A DNA stretch of 37,647 nucleotides from Bacteroidota bacterium (GCA_009908415.1 JAAAPH010000338.1:1-37647); one strand, 5' to 3'. Counted from the first letter of the stretch, positions 17,885-27,388 are shown. The notes: a model not told the origin generated them from the letters alone. Program-made: numbers and translations.

Positions 17885-18226
17885 ATGCAAGGTCACGGGA
17901 GGACGACACTGTTGGGAATCATGGTTGCTGCCCTATTCATTGCCGGCTGTGTCCAGCAGCGAACCATGCGCCGCGTTGAGCAGCATATTGCTCTCTATCA
18001 GCATCCGCCTCACATCGAAGTGGCTCTCCTGCGCGGCCAAGCTGCGCCCGGCATGAGCCCGGCCGACGTGCGGGTTGCCCTGGGGGATCCGCTTCGCGTT
18101 CAGCGGACCGGCCCGCTGTATGCCTTGCCCCTCGCCGAAGCGTATCGCGTGCGCCGATACGGTCGAATCGATACCGTGTGGGTCTTCTTCGACCGGGATA
18201 GTACCGTCGTGCTCGTCGAGCGTTGA
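17885..18226 (+). CDS. Small lipoprotein, possibly SmpA/OmlA-like fold
   Basis: Lipobox AALFIAGC|VQQ; APGMSPADVRVALGDPLRVQRTG...DTVWVFFDRDSTVVLVER; upstream aaggaggggga looks like an SD. Confidence 0.65.
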   Translation: MQGHGRTTLLGIMVAALFIAGCVQQRTMRRVEQHIALYQHPPHIEVALLRGQAAPGMSPADVRVALGDPLRVQRTGPLYALPLAEAYRVRRYGRIDTVWVFFDRDSTVVLVER

Positions 18227-18256
18227 CCCTGCTCGCACGCCAGAGGTGCCTTCTGC

Positions 18257-18475
18257 TTAGGAACCCTCTGCTTCCAGGAAGTCGAGTTCATCGTACACGA
18301 GGTCGAGCTTCCGTTGGCTGCGCTTGATTTGCGCCTTGATGTGGGCGGCGCGCTCCGCGTCAAGCACCGCGTTCTTGCACAGGATCTCATCAAGTTGCAG
18401 CACGCGCTGTAACAGGCGGCTCAATTCGCGCTGATAGCGGCGCTGCCTGTAGTCTGATGTCATGTCGGGGCTCAT
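18257..18475 (-). CDS. Small coiled-coil hypothetical protein (72 aa)
   Basis: Fills the gap between neighbours; charged helical sequence RQRRYQRELSRLLQRVLQLDEILCKN...IKAQIKRSQRKLDLVYDELDFLEAEGS; not antisense to another gene. Confidence 0.5.
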   Translation of the reverse strand: MSPDMTSDYRQRRYQRELSRLLQRVLQLDEILCKNAVLDAERAAHIKAQIKRSQRKLDLVYDELDFLEAEGS

Positions 18476-18848
18476 TGGTGGGAAGAAAGCCTGGACGTCA
18501 TCAGTTTTCGGAGAGGGCGCGCCGGGTCTTTAGCACCCTTCTTCTTGGCAGAAGTGTGAGAATGTTGATGGGGAACGCCTCCCCTGGACGCTTGAGGAGT
18601 GAGGAGAATACCCTTTTTAACATCATTGCGCAGCGTAAAGGCGGTATGGCTGGAGGGCAATCGTCGGAAAGGAAAACAGCGCTGGAGGGCCGCACGGTCT
18701 TTGGGTTCACATTCAAGGCGCTGTGTCGTACTCTGTACGCTAATCCGTCGGGTACGCCGTATGGACCGGCGCGTCCGTGGCGCGTCTTCCGAGCGACGCG
18801 GATTCCTGCATACTGTACGGCCCCACCCATTGCCCCCAGGTTGAGCCG

Positions 18849-20183
18849 ATGAACGAAACGTCCGACGAGCCGGTGGCTTCCGTCGCTGCCTCCAAGCCGC
18901 CCGTGGTGCCGCGCCGCATGCTGTGGCCTTTCATCTTGCTGACGAGTTGCTTTGCGCTGTGGGGGTTGGCCAACAACATGACCGATACGCTTCTGGCAGC
19001 GTTCAAGCGCATCCTGAGCATGTCGGACTTTCAGACCTCGTGGGTGCAGGTCGCCTTCTATGGTGCGTACGGGGGCCTCGCGCTTCCGGCGGCGCTGTTC
19101 ATCCGGAGGTACACGTACAAGGCAGGCGTACTGCTCGGACTGGGCCTGTTTGTCGTTGGGGCGCTGCTGTTCTACCCGGCGAGCATCACGATGAACTACT
19201 TGCATTTTCTGGGGGCCCTCTACATCCTCGCCGGCGGCCTCTCGATCCTGGAGACGAGCGCGAACCCGTTTATCATTTCACTCGGCCCGGCGGCGACGGG
19301 GACGCAGCGGCTCAACCTGGCGCAGTCGTTCAACCCGCTCGGTTCCATCACGGGCGTCTTTCTCAGCCAGGTGTTCATTCTGTCCAACCTCAACCGGTCC
19401 ACCGCCCAGGAGCGGGCGCAGATGTCCGCGGAGCAGCTGCAGGCGATCCAGTCGGCCGAGCTGACGGCCGTCATGGGGCCGTATGTGGGCGTGGCCGTCG
19501 TGCTCGTCGTGGTCTGGGCGATGATCGCCGCCACCGATATGCCGGACGATTCGGATCGGACCCGCCAGATCAGTCTGTGGGCTACGCTGAAGCGGCTCGT
19601 CCGCCTCAAGCACTACCTGGGCGGCGTGGTCGCGCAGTTTTTCTACGTGGGCGCCCAGATCGGCGTATGGTCGTTCACCATCCGCTACGTGATGGACGAG
19701 CTGGGCCACACCGAAGCCCAGGCGGCCAGCTACTACATCGCGGCCTTGGTGCTCTTTACCGTCTCCCGGTTTCTCTGCACGTGGCTGATGAACTACGTCA
19801 AGTCCAGCACGATGCTGACGGTGCTGTCGGGCCTGGCCATTGTGCTGACGGCGGTCGTCATGCTGGGGGGCGGATACGTGGGGGTCATCGCGCTCATCGG
19901 CATCTCGGGATGCATGTCGCTGATGTTTCCGACCATCTTCGGGCTGGCCGTGCGCGGCCTGGGCGAAGATGCCAAGATCGGCGGCTCGGGGCTGATTATG
20001 GCCATCCTGGGCGGGGCGGCCCTGCCGGCCGTACAGGGGCTCATCTCGGATGCCACCGGCAGCATCAACCTGGCGTACGCGGTGCCGCTGATCTGCTTCG
20101 TCGTGGTGGCGCTCTACGGGCTTTTCTTCCTCGTCTTCGCCGAGCGGGTCGATCCGTCGGCGCCCGCCGGGCCGGCGTCGTGA
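18849..20183 (+). CDS. fucP: L-fucose:H+ symporter-like MFS permease
   Basis: MLWPFILLTSCFALWGLANNMTDTLLAAFKRILSMSDFQTSWVQVAFYGAYGGLALPAA, GGLSILETSANPFIISLGP, RLNLAQSFNPLGSITGV, FPTIFGLAVRGLGEDAKIGGSGLIMAILGGAALP. ATG at 18849 preferred over ORF start 18777. Confidence 0.93.
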   Translation: MNETSDEPVASVAASKPPVVPRRMLWPFILLTSCFALWGLANNMTDTLLAAFKRILSMSDFQTSWVQVAFYGAYGGLALPAALFIRRYTYKAGVLLGLGLFVVGALLFYPASITMNYLHFLGALYILAGGLSILETSANPFIISLGPAATGTQRLNLAQSFNPLGSITGVFLSQVFILSNLNRSTAQERAQMSAEQLQAIQSAELTAVMGPYVGVAVVLVVVWAMIAATDMPDDSDRTRQISLWATLKRLVRLKHYLGGVVAQFFYVGAQIGVWSFTIRYVMDELGHTEAQAASYYIAALVLFTVSRFLCTWLMNYVKSSTMLTVLSGLAIVLTAVVMLGGGYVGVIALIGISGCMSLMFPTIFGLAVRGLGEDAKIGGSGLIMAILGGAALPAVQGLISDATGSINLAYAVPLICFVVVALYGLFFLVFAERVDPSAPAGPAS

Positions 20184-20265
20184 CGTGAAGGTCGCCCCGG
20201 GGCGCGTACCGCGCCGGAGGGTCGCCGGGCGGCCACCGACGGCCACGTTGGGGACCCATGCGCCC

Positions 20266-21120
20266 CTAGCTCGACGGCCGGATGCGCTGCTGCGCCTGGC
20301 CGAGCCCGTCGATGCCCAGCTCCACGACATCGCCCGGTTTGAGGTACTGCGGCGGGTCCAGGCCGAGGCCCACACCGGCCGGCGTCCCCGTCGAAATGAT
20401 GTCGCCGGGCAGCAGCGTCATGAACTGACTCAGGTAGCTGACGAGCGTCGGCACGCCAAACACCATGTTCGACGTCGAGCCTTGCTGCATGAACGTGCCG
20501 TTGACCGTCAGCCACATGTCGAGGTCGTGTACGTCCTCGATGCTGTCCCGCGGGGTGAGCACGGGACCCAGCGGCGCGAACGTGTCGCAGCTTTTGCCCT
20601 TCACCCACTGGCCGCCCCGTTCCAGCTGAAAGGCGCGCTCCGAGTAGTCGTTGTGGAGCAGGTAGCCGGCCACGTGATCCATGGCGTCCTCCTCACTCAC
20701 GTACGAGGCCTGCTGCCCGATCACGACGCCGAGTTCCACTTCCCAGTCGGTCTTGGTGCTGCCGCGCGGCAGGAATACGTCGTCGTTGGGGCCGGCGATG
20801 GCGCTCGTGGCCTTGAAGAAGATGACGGGCTCCTCCGGCAGGTCGTTGCCGGACTCGCGCGCGTGATCTTCGTAGTTGAGCCCGATGCAGACGATCTTGC
20901 TGGGGCGGGCCAGCGGCGGCCCGAGCCGTGCGGCGTCCGGGAGGGTGGGGGCCGTGTCAGCGTTCGCATCGCACCATGCACGCAGGCGCGTGAGGCCGTC
21001 CCCGCCGAAGAACGACGCATCGTACTCGGAGAAGGCGGCGGAGACGTCGATGCGTCGGCCGTCGTCGAGGAGCACGCCGGGTTGTTCGTCGCCCGGCGCA
21101 CCGAATCGGATCAGTTGCAT
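20266..21120 (-). CDS. Fumarylacetoacetate hydrolase family protein (2,4-diketo-3-deoxy-L-fuconate hydrolase candidate)
   Basis: KIVCIGLNYEDHARESGNDLPEEPVIFFKATSAIAGPNDDVFLPRGSTKTDWEVELGVVIG; MTLLPGDIISTGTPAGVGLGLDPPQYLKPGDVVELGIDGLG. Confidence 0.92.
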   Translation of the reverse strand: MQLIRFGAPGDEQPGVLLDDGRRIDVSAAFSEYDASFFGGDGLTRLRAWCDANADTAPTLPDAARLGPPLARPSKIVCIGLNYEDHARESGNDLPEEPVIFFKATSAIAGPNDDVFLPRGSTKTDWEVELGVVIGQQASYVSEEDAMDHVAGYLLHNDYSERAFQLERGGQWVKGKSCDTFAPLGPVLTPRDSIEDVHDLDMWLTVNGTFMQQGSTSNMVFGVPTLVSYLSQFMTLLPGDIISTGTPAGVGLGLDPPQYLKPGDVVELGIDGLGQAQQRIRPSS

Positions 21121-21135
21121 ATCGAAGGGAGTGGG

Positions 21136-21912
21136 TCAGGGTTTGAGGGTGGTGAAGCCGCCGTCGATCGGAAAGTTGGAGCCGGTGATGAAGCCGGCGG
21201 CGTCGGAGCTGAGATACAGGGCAAGATGCGCGATCTCCTCCGGCGTGCCCATGCGTCCGATGGGTTGGGTCTGGGAGAGCTGCTCGAACATCTCGTCCTG
21301 CCGGTCCGGATAGTTCTCCGCGAGGAAGCCGTCCACGAAGGGCGTGTGCACGCGGGCCGGAGCGATGCTGTTGCACCGGATGTTGTCGTCGAGGTAGTCG
21401 CAGGCCACCGAGTACGTCATCGTGAGCACGGCGCCCTTGCTCATCGAGTAGGCAAACCGGTCCGGGATGCCCACGGTGGACACGACAGAGGCGATGTTCA
21501 CGATGCTGCCGCCTCCGTCGTCTTTCATGAGGGGAATACTCGCGTGTAGGCCGTTGTACACGCCTTTGACGTTCACGCGGTAGATGCGGTCGAAGTCTTC
21601 TTCCGTCGTGCTTTCAACATCGCCAATGTGCGCCACGCCAGCATTGTTAATCAGCACGTCCACGCCGCCGAACGTCTGGGCGATGGCGTCGAAGGTCGCC
21701 TGGACGGCAGACTGGTCGCTCACGTCGCATTCGAAGAAGGCGGCCGATCCGCCGGCTGCGGTGATGCGCTCCACCGTTTCCGCGCCGGCGGTCGTGTCGA
21801 CGTCGAGCACGGCCACGTCGGCGCCCTGCTCGGCGAAGAGGTCGGCGATGGCGGCCCCGATGCCCGATCCACTGCCGGTAATGATGGCGGTCTGCCCGTC
21901 GAGCGAGTACAT
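21136..21912 (-). CDS. SDR family oxidoreductase (L-fucose or 2-keto-3-deoxy-L-fuconate dehydrogenase candidate)
   Basis: MYSLDGQTAIITGSGSGIGAAIADLFAEQGADVAVLDVD; INNAGVAHIG; YSMSKGA active site; C-terminal GSNFPIDGGFTTL. ATG at 21912 preferred over 21957. Confidence 0.92.
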   Translation of the reverse strand: MYSLDGQTAIITGSGSGIGAAIADLFAEQGADVAVLDVDTTAGAETVERITAAGGSAAFFECDVSDQSAVQATFDAIAQTFGGVDVLINNAGVAHIGDVESTTEEDFDRIYRVNVKGVYNGLHASIPLMKDDGGGSIVNIASVVSTVGIPDRFAYSMSKGAVLTMTYSVACDYLDDNIRCNSIAPARVHTPFVDGFLAENYPDRQDEMFEQLSQTQPIGRMGTPEEIAHLALYLSSDAAGFITGSNFPIDGGFTTLKP

Positions 21913-22017
21913 CGAATCTTGATTTCTAGGAGGGGAGCATGTACCATGCGCGTGCAAATGGTAACTCTAATTGCCTACAAATGCGAATAGCATGACGTGG
22001 GCACAACGCCGTCGCGG

Positions 22018-22896
22018 ATGCTTCCTTTTCCCCTGATCGACACGCATCTTCACCTCTGGGATCTGGAGCGCTTCGCGTACGAATGGGTGCGGGAAGAGGC
22101 CGTCCTCCATCAGACGCACGACCTCGACGCGTTCGACGCCGTCCGGAGTGACGAGGTCGCGGTGGAACGGATGGTCTTCGTCGAGTGCACCGTCGCCTTC
22201 GACGATGCCGTCGCGCGCGACGAGGTGCGCTGGGTGCACCAGCTTGCCGAGCACGACGCGCGGCTGCAGGGCATTGTGGCGCATGCGTCGCTGGAGCGCG
22301 GCGCGGCCGTCCATTCCCACATCGAATGGCTCGCCGACCAGCCGCTCGTGCGCGGCGTGCGGCGTCTCCTACAGGACGAGCCGGATCCGGACTTCTGCCT
22401 GCAGCCGTCGTTCGTCGAGGGCGTGCAACGGCTGGCCGACTTCGACTTTACCTTCGACGTGTGCGTCTATCACCACCAGCTGCCGCAGGTCATCGAACTG
22501 GTCGATCAGTGCCCGGACGTGTCGTTCGTGCTCGACCACATCGGCAAGCCAGCGATCCGAGAGGGCCACCTGGACCCGTGGCGGGCGCACATCGACGCGC
22601 TGGCGGACCGCCCGAACGTGGTCTGCAAGGTCTCCGGCGTGCTCACCGAAGCCGACCCGGCGGCCTGGACGCCAGACGCCGTCCGGCCTTACCTGGAGCA
22701 TGCCATCGAGGCGTTCGGGTTCGACCGGGTCATGTTCGGCAGCGACTGGCCCGTATTGAAGCTGGCGAGCACGTATCCGGAATGGGTGCAGCTCGTGCGC
22801 GCCGTGGTCTATGATGCCTCGTCGGCCGAGCAGCACCAGCTCTTTCGGGGCACCGCCGAACGCGTGTATCGCCTCGGCGCCGCTGAAACCGCGTAA
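22018..22896 (+). CDS. Amidohydrolase 2 family protein, L-fuconolactonase-like
   Basis: MLPFPLIDTHLHLWDLERFAYEWV, RMVFVECTV, GVRRLLQDEPDPDFCLQPSFVEGVQRLADFDFTFDVCVYHHQLPQVIELVDQCPDVSFVLDHIGKPAI, FGSDWPVLKLASTY. ORF opens with GTG at 21997. Confidence 0.9.
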   Translation: MLPFPLIDTHLHLWDLERFAYEWVREEAVLHQTHDLDAFDAVRSDEVAVERMVFVECTVAFDDAVARDEVRWVHQLAEHDARLQGIVAHASLERGAAVHSHIEWLADQPLVRGVRRLLQDEPDPDFCLQPSFVEGVQRLADFDFTFDVCVYHHQLPQVIELVDQCPDVSFVLDHIGKPAIREGHLDPWRAHIDALADRPNVVCKVSGVLTEADPAAWTPDAVRPYLEHAIEAFGFDRVMFGSDWPVLKLASTYPEWVQLVRAVVYDASSAEQHQLFRGTAERVYRLGAAETA

Positions 22897-22922
22897 TCTG
22901 TTTGTCGGCTCCTTCTTCGTCG

Positions 22923-23687
22923 ATGCGTCTTCGAGACAAAACGGCCGTGATCACCGGAGCGGCGCTCGGCATCGGGCGGGCGTGCGCCGCGCGGTTTGCC
23001 GCCGAGGGCGCGCGCGTCGTCGTCGCGGACATCCGGCCTGAGGAGGGGCAGGCCGTTGCCGATGCGATCGAAGCGAAGGGCGGCGAGGCGCTCTTCGTAG
23101 AAACGGACGTGCGAAAGCGGGCCGACAACGAGCGGGCGATCGACACGTGTCTGGACGCGTTCGGGCGCCTCGACATCCTGTTTTGCAACGCGGGCGTGAC
23201 GCTCCCCAAGCGCCTTCCGGAGAGTTCGGACGAGGAGATCGACCGCGTGCTGGACGTCAACGTGAAGGCGCTCCTGTACGCAGCGCGCTACGCCCTCCCC
23301 ATCATGGAAGACCAGCCGGATCGGGGGGCGATGCTCTTCACGGCGAGCAAGACGGGGCTCGTCGCCCAGAAGAACTCCCCCGTGTACTGCGCCTCGAAAG
23401 GGGCGGCCGTCCTGCTGGCGAAGGCCCTCGCGCTCGACTATGCCGAGGCCGGCATCCGCGTCAACGCGCTGTGCCCCGGCATCATCGACACGCCCATGCT
23501 GGAGCGCTTCGCCGAGGCGATGCCCGACCCGGCGGCCGCGTGGCAGGCGTACAGCGCGGCGCAGCCGATGGGCCGGCTCGGCACGCCCGAGGAGTGTGCC
23601 GATGCGGCCCTCTGGCTCGTCTCGAACGAGGCCACGTTCGTCACCGGCGTGGCCCTTCCCATCGATGGCGGATTCACGGCGATGTAG
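22923..23687 (+). CDS. SDR family oxidoreductase (second fucose-pathway dehydrogenase candidate)
   Basis: MRLRDKTAVITGAALGIGRACAARFAAEGARVVVADI; LFCNAGVTLPK; YCASKGA; VALPIDGGFTAM. In-frame alternative start at 22902. Confidence 0.92.
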   Translation: MRLRDKTAVITGAALGIGRACAARFAAEGARVVVADIRPEEGQAVADAIEAKGGEALFVETDVRKRADNERAIDTCLDAFGRLDILFCNAGVTLPKRLPESSDEEIDRVLDVNVKALLYAARYALPIMEDQPDRGAMLFTASKTGLVAQKNSPVYCASKGAAVLLAKALALDYAEAGIRVNALCPGIIDTPMLERFAEAMPDPAAAWQAYSAAQPMGRLGTPEECADAALWLVSNEATFVTGVALPIDGGFTAM

Positions 23688-23805
23688 AGCGGGGCGGGGG
23701 GCGAATAGCCAAGGCTTCGCCACGCGTAACACACGCTTGCGCCATCCCCGATTCGGAAGAGGCCAGCAAGGTTTACGAGTTGAACCCACACCAGCCGACG
23801 CTCCC

Positions 23806-25116
23806 ATGCCCATCACCATCACCGACTGCACAGTCCATGACATCCGGTTTCCCACGTCGCGCACCCTCGACGGCTCGGACGCCATGCACACCGACCCCGA
23901 CTACTCGGCTGCCTACGTCGTGCTGCACACGAGCGGCGCCGGGGGGGCAGAAGGGCACGGGCTGGCCTTCACCATCGGGCGGGGCAATGAGCTCTGCGTC
24001 GCGGCCATCGAGTCGCTGGCGCCGCTTGTGGTCGGCCAGACGCTGGAGGCGATCACGGCCGATATGGCGGGCTTCTGGCGCACGCTCACCAGCGACAGCC
24101 AGCTCCGGTGGGTTGGGCCCGAGAAGGGGGTCATCCATCTGGCCACGGCTGCGCTCGTGAACGCCGTGTGGGACCTGTATGCGAAGGGGGAAGGCAAGCC
24201 CCTCTGGAAGCTGCTCGTCGACATGACGCCCGACGAGCTCGTGGCCTGTATCGACTTCCGCTACATCACCGATGCGATCACGCCGGAGGAGGCGCGAGCC
24301 CTTCTGGAGCGACGCGCCGCCACCCGCGACGAGCGGGAGGCCGAGCTCCGACGCACCGGCTACCCCGCATACACGACCTCGGTGGGCTGGCTCGGCTACG
24401 CCGACGACCGCATCCGCCAGCGGTGCCGCGAAGGGCTGGAGGCGGGATGGACGCACTTCAAGCTCAAGGTGGGCGCTGACCTTGACGACGACCGACGTCG
24501 GGCCGCGCTCATCCGTGAGGCGATCGGCCCGGACCGCTACCTCATGATGGACGCCAATCAGCGCTGGGGGGTGGACGAAGCCATCGCGTACATGGAGGCA
24601 TTGGCGGAATTTGATCCGTGGTGGATCGAGGAGCCCACGAGTCCGGATGACGTGCTCGGGCACGCCGCCATCGCCGAGGCCATTGCGCCGATCGGCGTGG
24701 CGACGGGCGAGCAGTGCCAGAATCGCGTCCTCTTCAAGCAATTCCTGCAGGCCGGGGCGATCGATTTCTGCCAGATCGATAGCTGCCGCCTGGGGGGCGT
24801 GAACGAGGTGTTAGCCGTTCTGCTCATGGCGGCGAAGTTCGACGTCCCGGTGTGCCCGCACGCGGGTGGTGTGGGACTGTGCGAGCATGTCCAGCATCTT
24901 GCGATGGTCGACTATATCGCTGTGAGCGCGTCGCTGGACCGGCGCATCGTCGAGTACGTCGACCACCTCCACGAGCACTTCGTCGATCCCGTCACCATCC
25001 GCGACGGGCACTACATGCCCCCGACGGCGCCCGGATACAGCATCACGATGAAGCCCGAGAGCCGCCGTCGATTTGCCTACCCCGACGGCCCCGTGTGGTC
25101 AGAGGGGGCGGCGTGA
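23806..25116 (+). CDS. L-fuconate dehydratase (enolase superfamily)
   Basis: MPITITDCTVHDIRFPTSRTLDGSDAMHTDPDYSAAYVVL, FKLKVGADLDDDRRRAALIREAIGPD, LMMDANQRWGVDEAI, WIEEPTSPDDVLGHAAIA, ATGEQCQNRVLFKQFLQAGAIDFCQIDSCRLGGVNE, VCPHAGGVGLCEHVQHL. Start at 23806; the ORF-track 23440 start overlaps the SDR gene. Confidence 0.95.
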   Translation: MPITITDCTVHDIRFPTSRTLDGSDAMHTDPDYSAAYVVLHTSGAGGAEGHGLAFTIGRGNELCVAAIESLAPLVVGQTLEAITADMAGFWRTLTSDSQLRWVGPEKGVIHLATAALVNAVWDLYAKGEGKPLWKLLVDMTPDELVACIDFRYITDAITPEEARALLERRAATRDEREAELRRTGYPAYTTSVGWLGYADDRIRQRCREGLEAGWTHFKLKVGADLDDDRRRAALIREAIGPDRYLMMDANQRWGVDEAIAYMEALAEFDPWWIEEPTSPDDVLGHAAIAEAIAPIGVATGEQCQNRVLFKQFLQAGAIDFCQIDSCRLGGVNEVLAVLLMAAKFDVPVCPHAGGVGLCEHVQHLAMVDYIAVSASLDRRIVEYVDHLHEHFVDPVTIRDGHYMPPTAPGYSITMKPESRRRFAYPDGPVWSEGAA

Positions 25117-25179
25117 TGCCGACCGACCGGGCGCGTGTGAAGATCTCTTGATGATGAGTGCGCGCTTTGCTATCATGGC

Positions 25180-25195
25180 GTGCACACGTGTGCAC
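25180..25195. promoter_or_regulatory. Perfect 16-bp palindrome GTGCACACGTGTGCAC, candidate operator of the adjacent LacI-family gene
   Basis: Exact inverted symmetry read directly; lies in the 157-bp gap between the fuconate dehydratase stop (25116) and the LacI ATG (25274). Confidence 0.65.
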
Positions 25196-25273
25196 TCTGC
25201 TCGCCATTACCTGGATGTCCGGCGCCGTACCGCCGGAGCCGATCCGGGCCCAATAGCCGCCACGCCGCCCTTC

Positions 25274-26311
25274 ATGGCCGACCGCGTTTCCATCAAAGAC
25301 ATTGCGAAAGCTGCAGACACGACGCACTCGACCGTGTCGCGGGCATTGCGCGACAGCCCGCTCATCAGCGACGCAACCCGCGAGCGGGTGAAGCGCCTGG
25401 CCCGCGAGATGGGCTACACGCCAAACGCCGTCGCGCAGAGCCTCCAGACGAACCGCACGAACGCCGTCGGCCTCGTGGTCACCTCCATCGCCGATCCGTT
25501 CTTGGCCGACGTGGTGAAAGGGGTGGAGGAGGTCGCTCAGCCCGTGGGGCTCAGCGTGTTTCTGAACGCATCCCACAACGATCCGAACCAGGAAATCCAG
25601 GTGATCGAGACCTTCCATCGGCGCCGGGTCGATGGTATTCTCGTCGCGTCCTCCCGCATCGGGAGCAACCACCTCGACCGGCTCGCGCGTATCGACGTGC
25701 CGGTCGTGCTCATCAACAGCGAGGCCGGTGAGGACAGTGACTTTCTGCATTCCGTTACGGTGGACGATCAGACGGGCGCGCGCCAGGCCGTGCGCCATCT
25801 GATCGACCGGGGCCACCGGCGGATCGGGTACCTGGGCGTTCGGAACCGTCCGCTCTCGAATGAGCGGCGGCGGCAGGGGTATCTGGACGCCCTGGCAGAA
25901 GCCGGCATCGAGCCGCAGGACGATTGGGTGGAGATCGCCGCGCCCGCGGGCATCGGGCGGGACCAGGACGTTACGGCAGCGGAAGCCCTGACGCCGAGCC
26001 TGCTGAGCGCCGGCGTGACCGCCATCTTTTGCTTCAACGACATGGTGGCCACGGGCGTGCTGCTGGCCTGCAAGCATCAGGACGTGCGCGTTCCGGACGC
26101 ATGCAGCGTCGTCGGGTTTGACGACATCGACCTCGCCCGCTACGTCACACCCTCGCTGACGACCGTGCACCAGCTCAAGCGGGAGATGGGCAGCATCGCC
26201 ATGCAAATGCTGCATGACCTGATCGAGGGAAAGACCGTGCAGAATCGGGTTCTTCCGCCCCGGTTCGTTCGGCGGGAGAGCACGGCCCCGCCCCCTCGCT
26301 CCGACGCCTAA
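25274..26311 (+). CDS. LacI family transcriptional regulator
   Basis: MADRVSIKDIAKAADTTHSTVSRALRDSPLISDATRERVKRLAREMGYTPNAVAQSL HTH; periplasmic-binding-like effector domain (NAVGLVVTSIADPFLADVVKGVEE; VVGFDDIDLARYVTPSLTTVHQ). Confidence 0.96.
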   Translation: MADRVSIKDIAKAADTTHSTVSRALRDSPLISDATRERVKRLAREMGYTPNAVAQSLQTNRTNAVGLVVTSIADPFLADVVKGVEEVAQPVGLSVFLNASHNDPNQEIQVIETFHRRRVDGILVASSRIGSNHLDRLARIDVPVVLINSEAGEDSDFLHSVTVDDQTGARQAVRHLIDRGHRRIGYLGVRNRPLSNERRRQGYLDALAEAGIEPQDDWVEIAAPAGIGRDQDVTAAEALTPSLLSAGVTAIFCFNDMVATGVLLACKHQDVRVPDACSVVGFDDIDLARYVTPSLTTVHQLKREMGSIAMQMLHDLIEGKTVQNRVLPPRFVRRESTAPPPRSDA

Positions 26312-26335
26312 CCAGGGCTTTACATCCGTTTTCGA

Positions 26336-27388
26336 ATGGCATCGTCAGCACTCAACATAGCGGTGATTGGCTTCGGGCGGATGGGGCGCATCTATGCGCG
26401 CACCATCGCCGATCGGGTCGAACGCGCCGCGCTGTACGCGATTGCCGACCCGGCGGTGCAGCCGGAAGACCCCGCCGTGGCGGCACTCGACGTGCCCCAC
26501 GTGGTCGGCGATCCAGCACAGGCATTGCAGCTGCCGGATCTGCACGCCGTTGTGATCGCGACGCCCACCAGCACGCATGCGGAGATCGTGATCGCTGCCG
26601 CGCAGGCCGGGGTAGCCATCTTCTGCGAGAAGCCGCTGGCCTTGTCGCTCGACGCCACCCGGGAGGCCGTCGCTGCGGCCGAGCAGGCCGGCGTGCCGCT
26701 ACAGGTGGGCTTCATGCGCCGCTTTGACCCGGCCTATCAGCGGGCGAAGCGGGCACTGGAGCAGGGGCAGATCGGACGGCCCATCACCTTTAAGGCCGTC
26801 GGGCGAGACCCGGGGTGCCCGGACCCCGCGTTTGCCGACCCGGCCACGAGCGGCGGGCTCATCCTCGACATGGCCATTCACGACTTCGACCTCGCGCGGT
26901 GGCTGATGGAGAGCGAGGTGAAGCGCGTGAGCGCGACGGGCGCCCTGCTGGCCTGCGATGATCTCCAGCCCGTGGGGGACATCGACAATGCCGTCATCAA
27001 CCTGCACTTCGCAAACGGCGCGCTCGGCAACATCGAGGTGAGCCGCAACGCGGTGTACGGCTACGACGTGCGCACCGAGGTGCTGGGCACGGATGGCGTC
27101 GTGCACGTGGGGGGCGACGAAGCGGCCGACGACGATTGCTGGATGCGCAAAGAAAGCGGTTCCAGCCGGGAAAACTATCTGATGGAGCGGTTCGGCACGG
27201 CCTACCGCGCGCAGATCCAAGACTTCGTCGCTTGCATCCAGGCGGGGCGCCCACCCGCCGTTACGGGGGCCGATGCGCTCGCCGCCTTCGAACTGGCCCT
27301 GGCCGCCACCTTCTCTGCCCGCCGGCACGAGCCGGTCTCCGTAGAGACGGTGCGCGCCGGCTGGACGCCCGATCTCGCGACCCCATGA
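26336..27388 (+). CDS. iolG: Gfo/Idh/MocA oxidoreductase, inositol 2-dehydrogenase-like
   Basis: LNIAVIGFGRMGRIYARTIADRV, VVIATPTSTHAEIVIAAAQAGVAIFCEKPLALSLD, QVGFMRRFDPAYQRAK, DMAIHDFDLARWLM; first gene of an iol cluster. Confidence 0.92.
   Translation: MASSALNIAVIGFGRMGRIYARTIADRVERAALYAIADPAVQPEDPAVAALDVPHVVGDPAQALQLPDLHAVVIATPTSTHAEIVIAAAQAGVAIFCEKPLALSLDATREAVAAAEQAGVPLQVGFMRRFDPAYQRAKRALEQGQIGRPITFKAVGRDPGCPDPAFADPATSGGLILDMAIHDFDLARWLMESEVKRVSATGALLACDDLQPVGDIDNAVINLHFANGALGNIEVSRNAVYGYDVRTEVLGTDGVVHVGGDEAADDDCWMRKESGSSRENYLMERFGTAYRAQIQDFVACIQAGRPPAVTGADALAAFELALAATFSARRHEPVSVETVRAGWTPDLATP

Noticed and set aside
20201-20215. GGCGCG-tac-CGCGCC hairpin in the fucP/FAH convergent gap as terminator
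   Set aside because: No T-tract and only 6 bp in very GC-rich sequence; not distinguishable from chance, though a convergent-gene terminator is possible.
23440-23805. N-terminal extension of the fuconate dehydratase ORF
   Set aside because: It overlaps the SDR gene out of frame and is R-rich; the family N-terminus begins at MPITITDCTVHDIRFP (23806).
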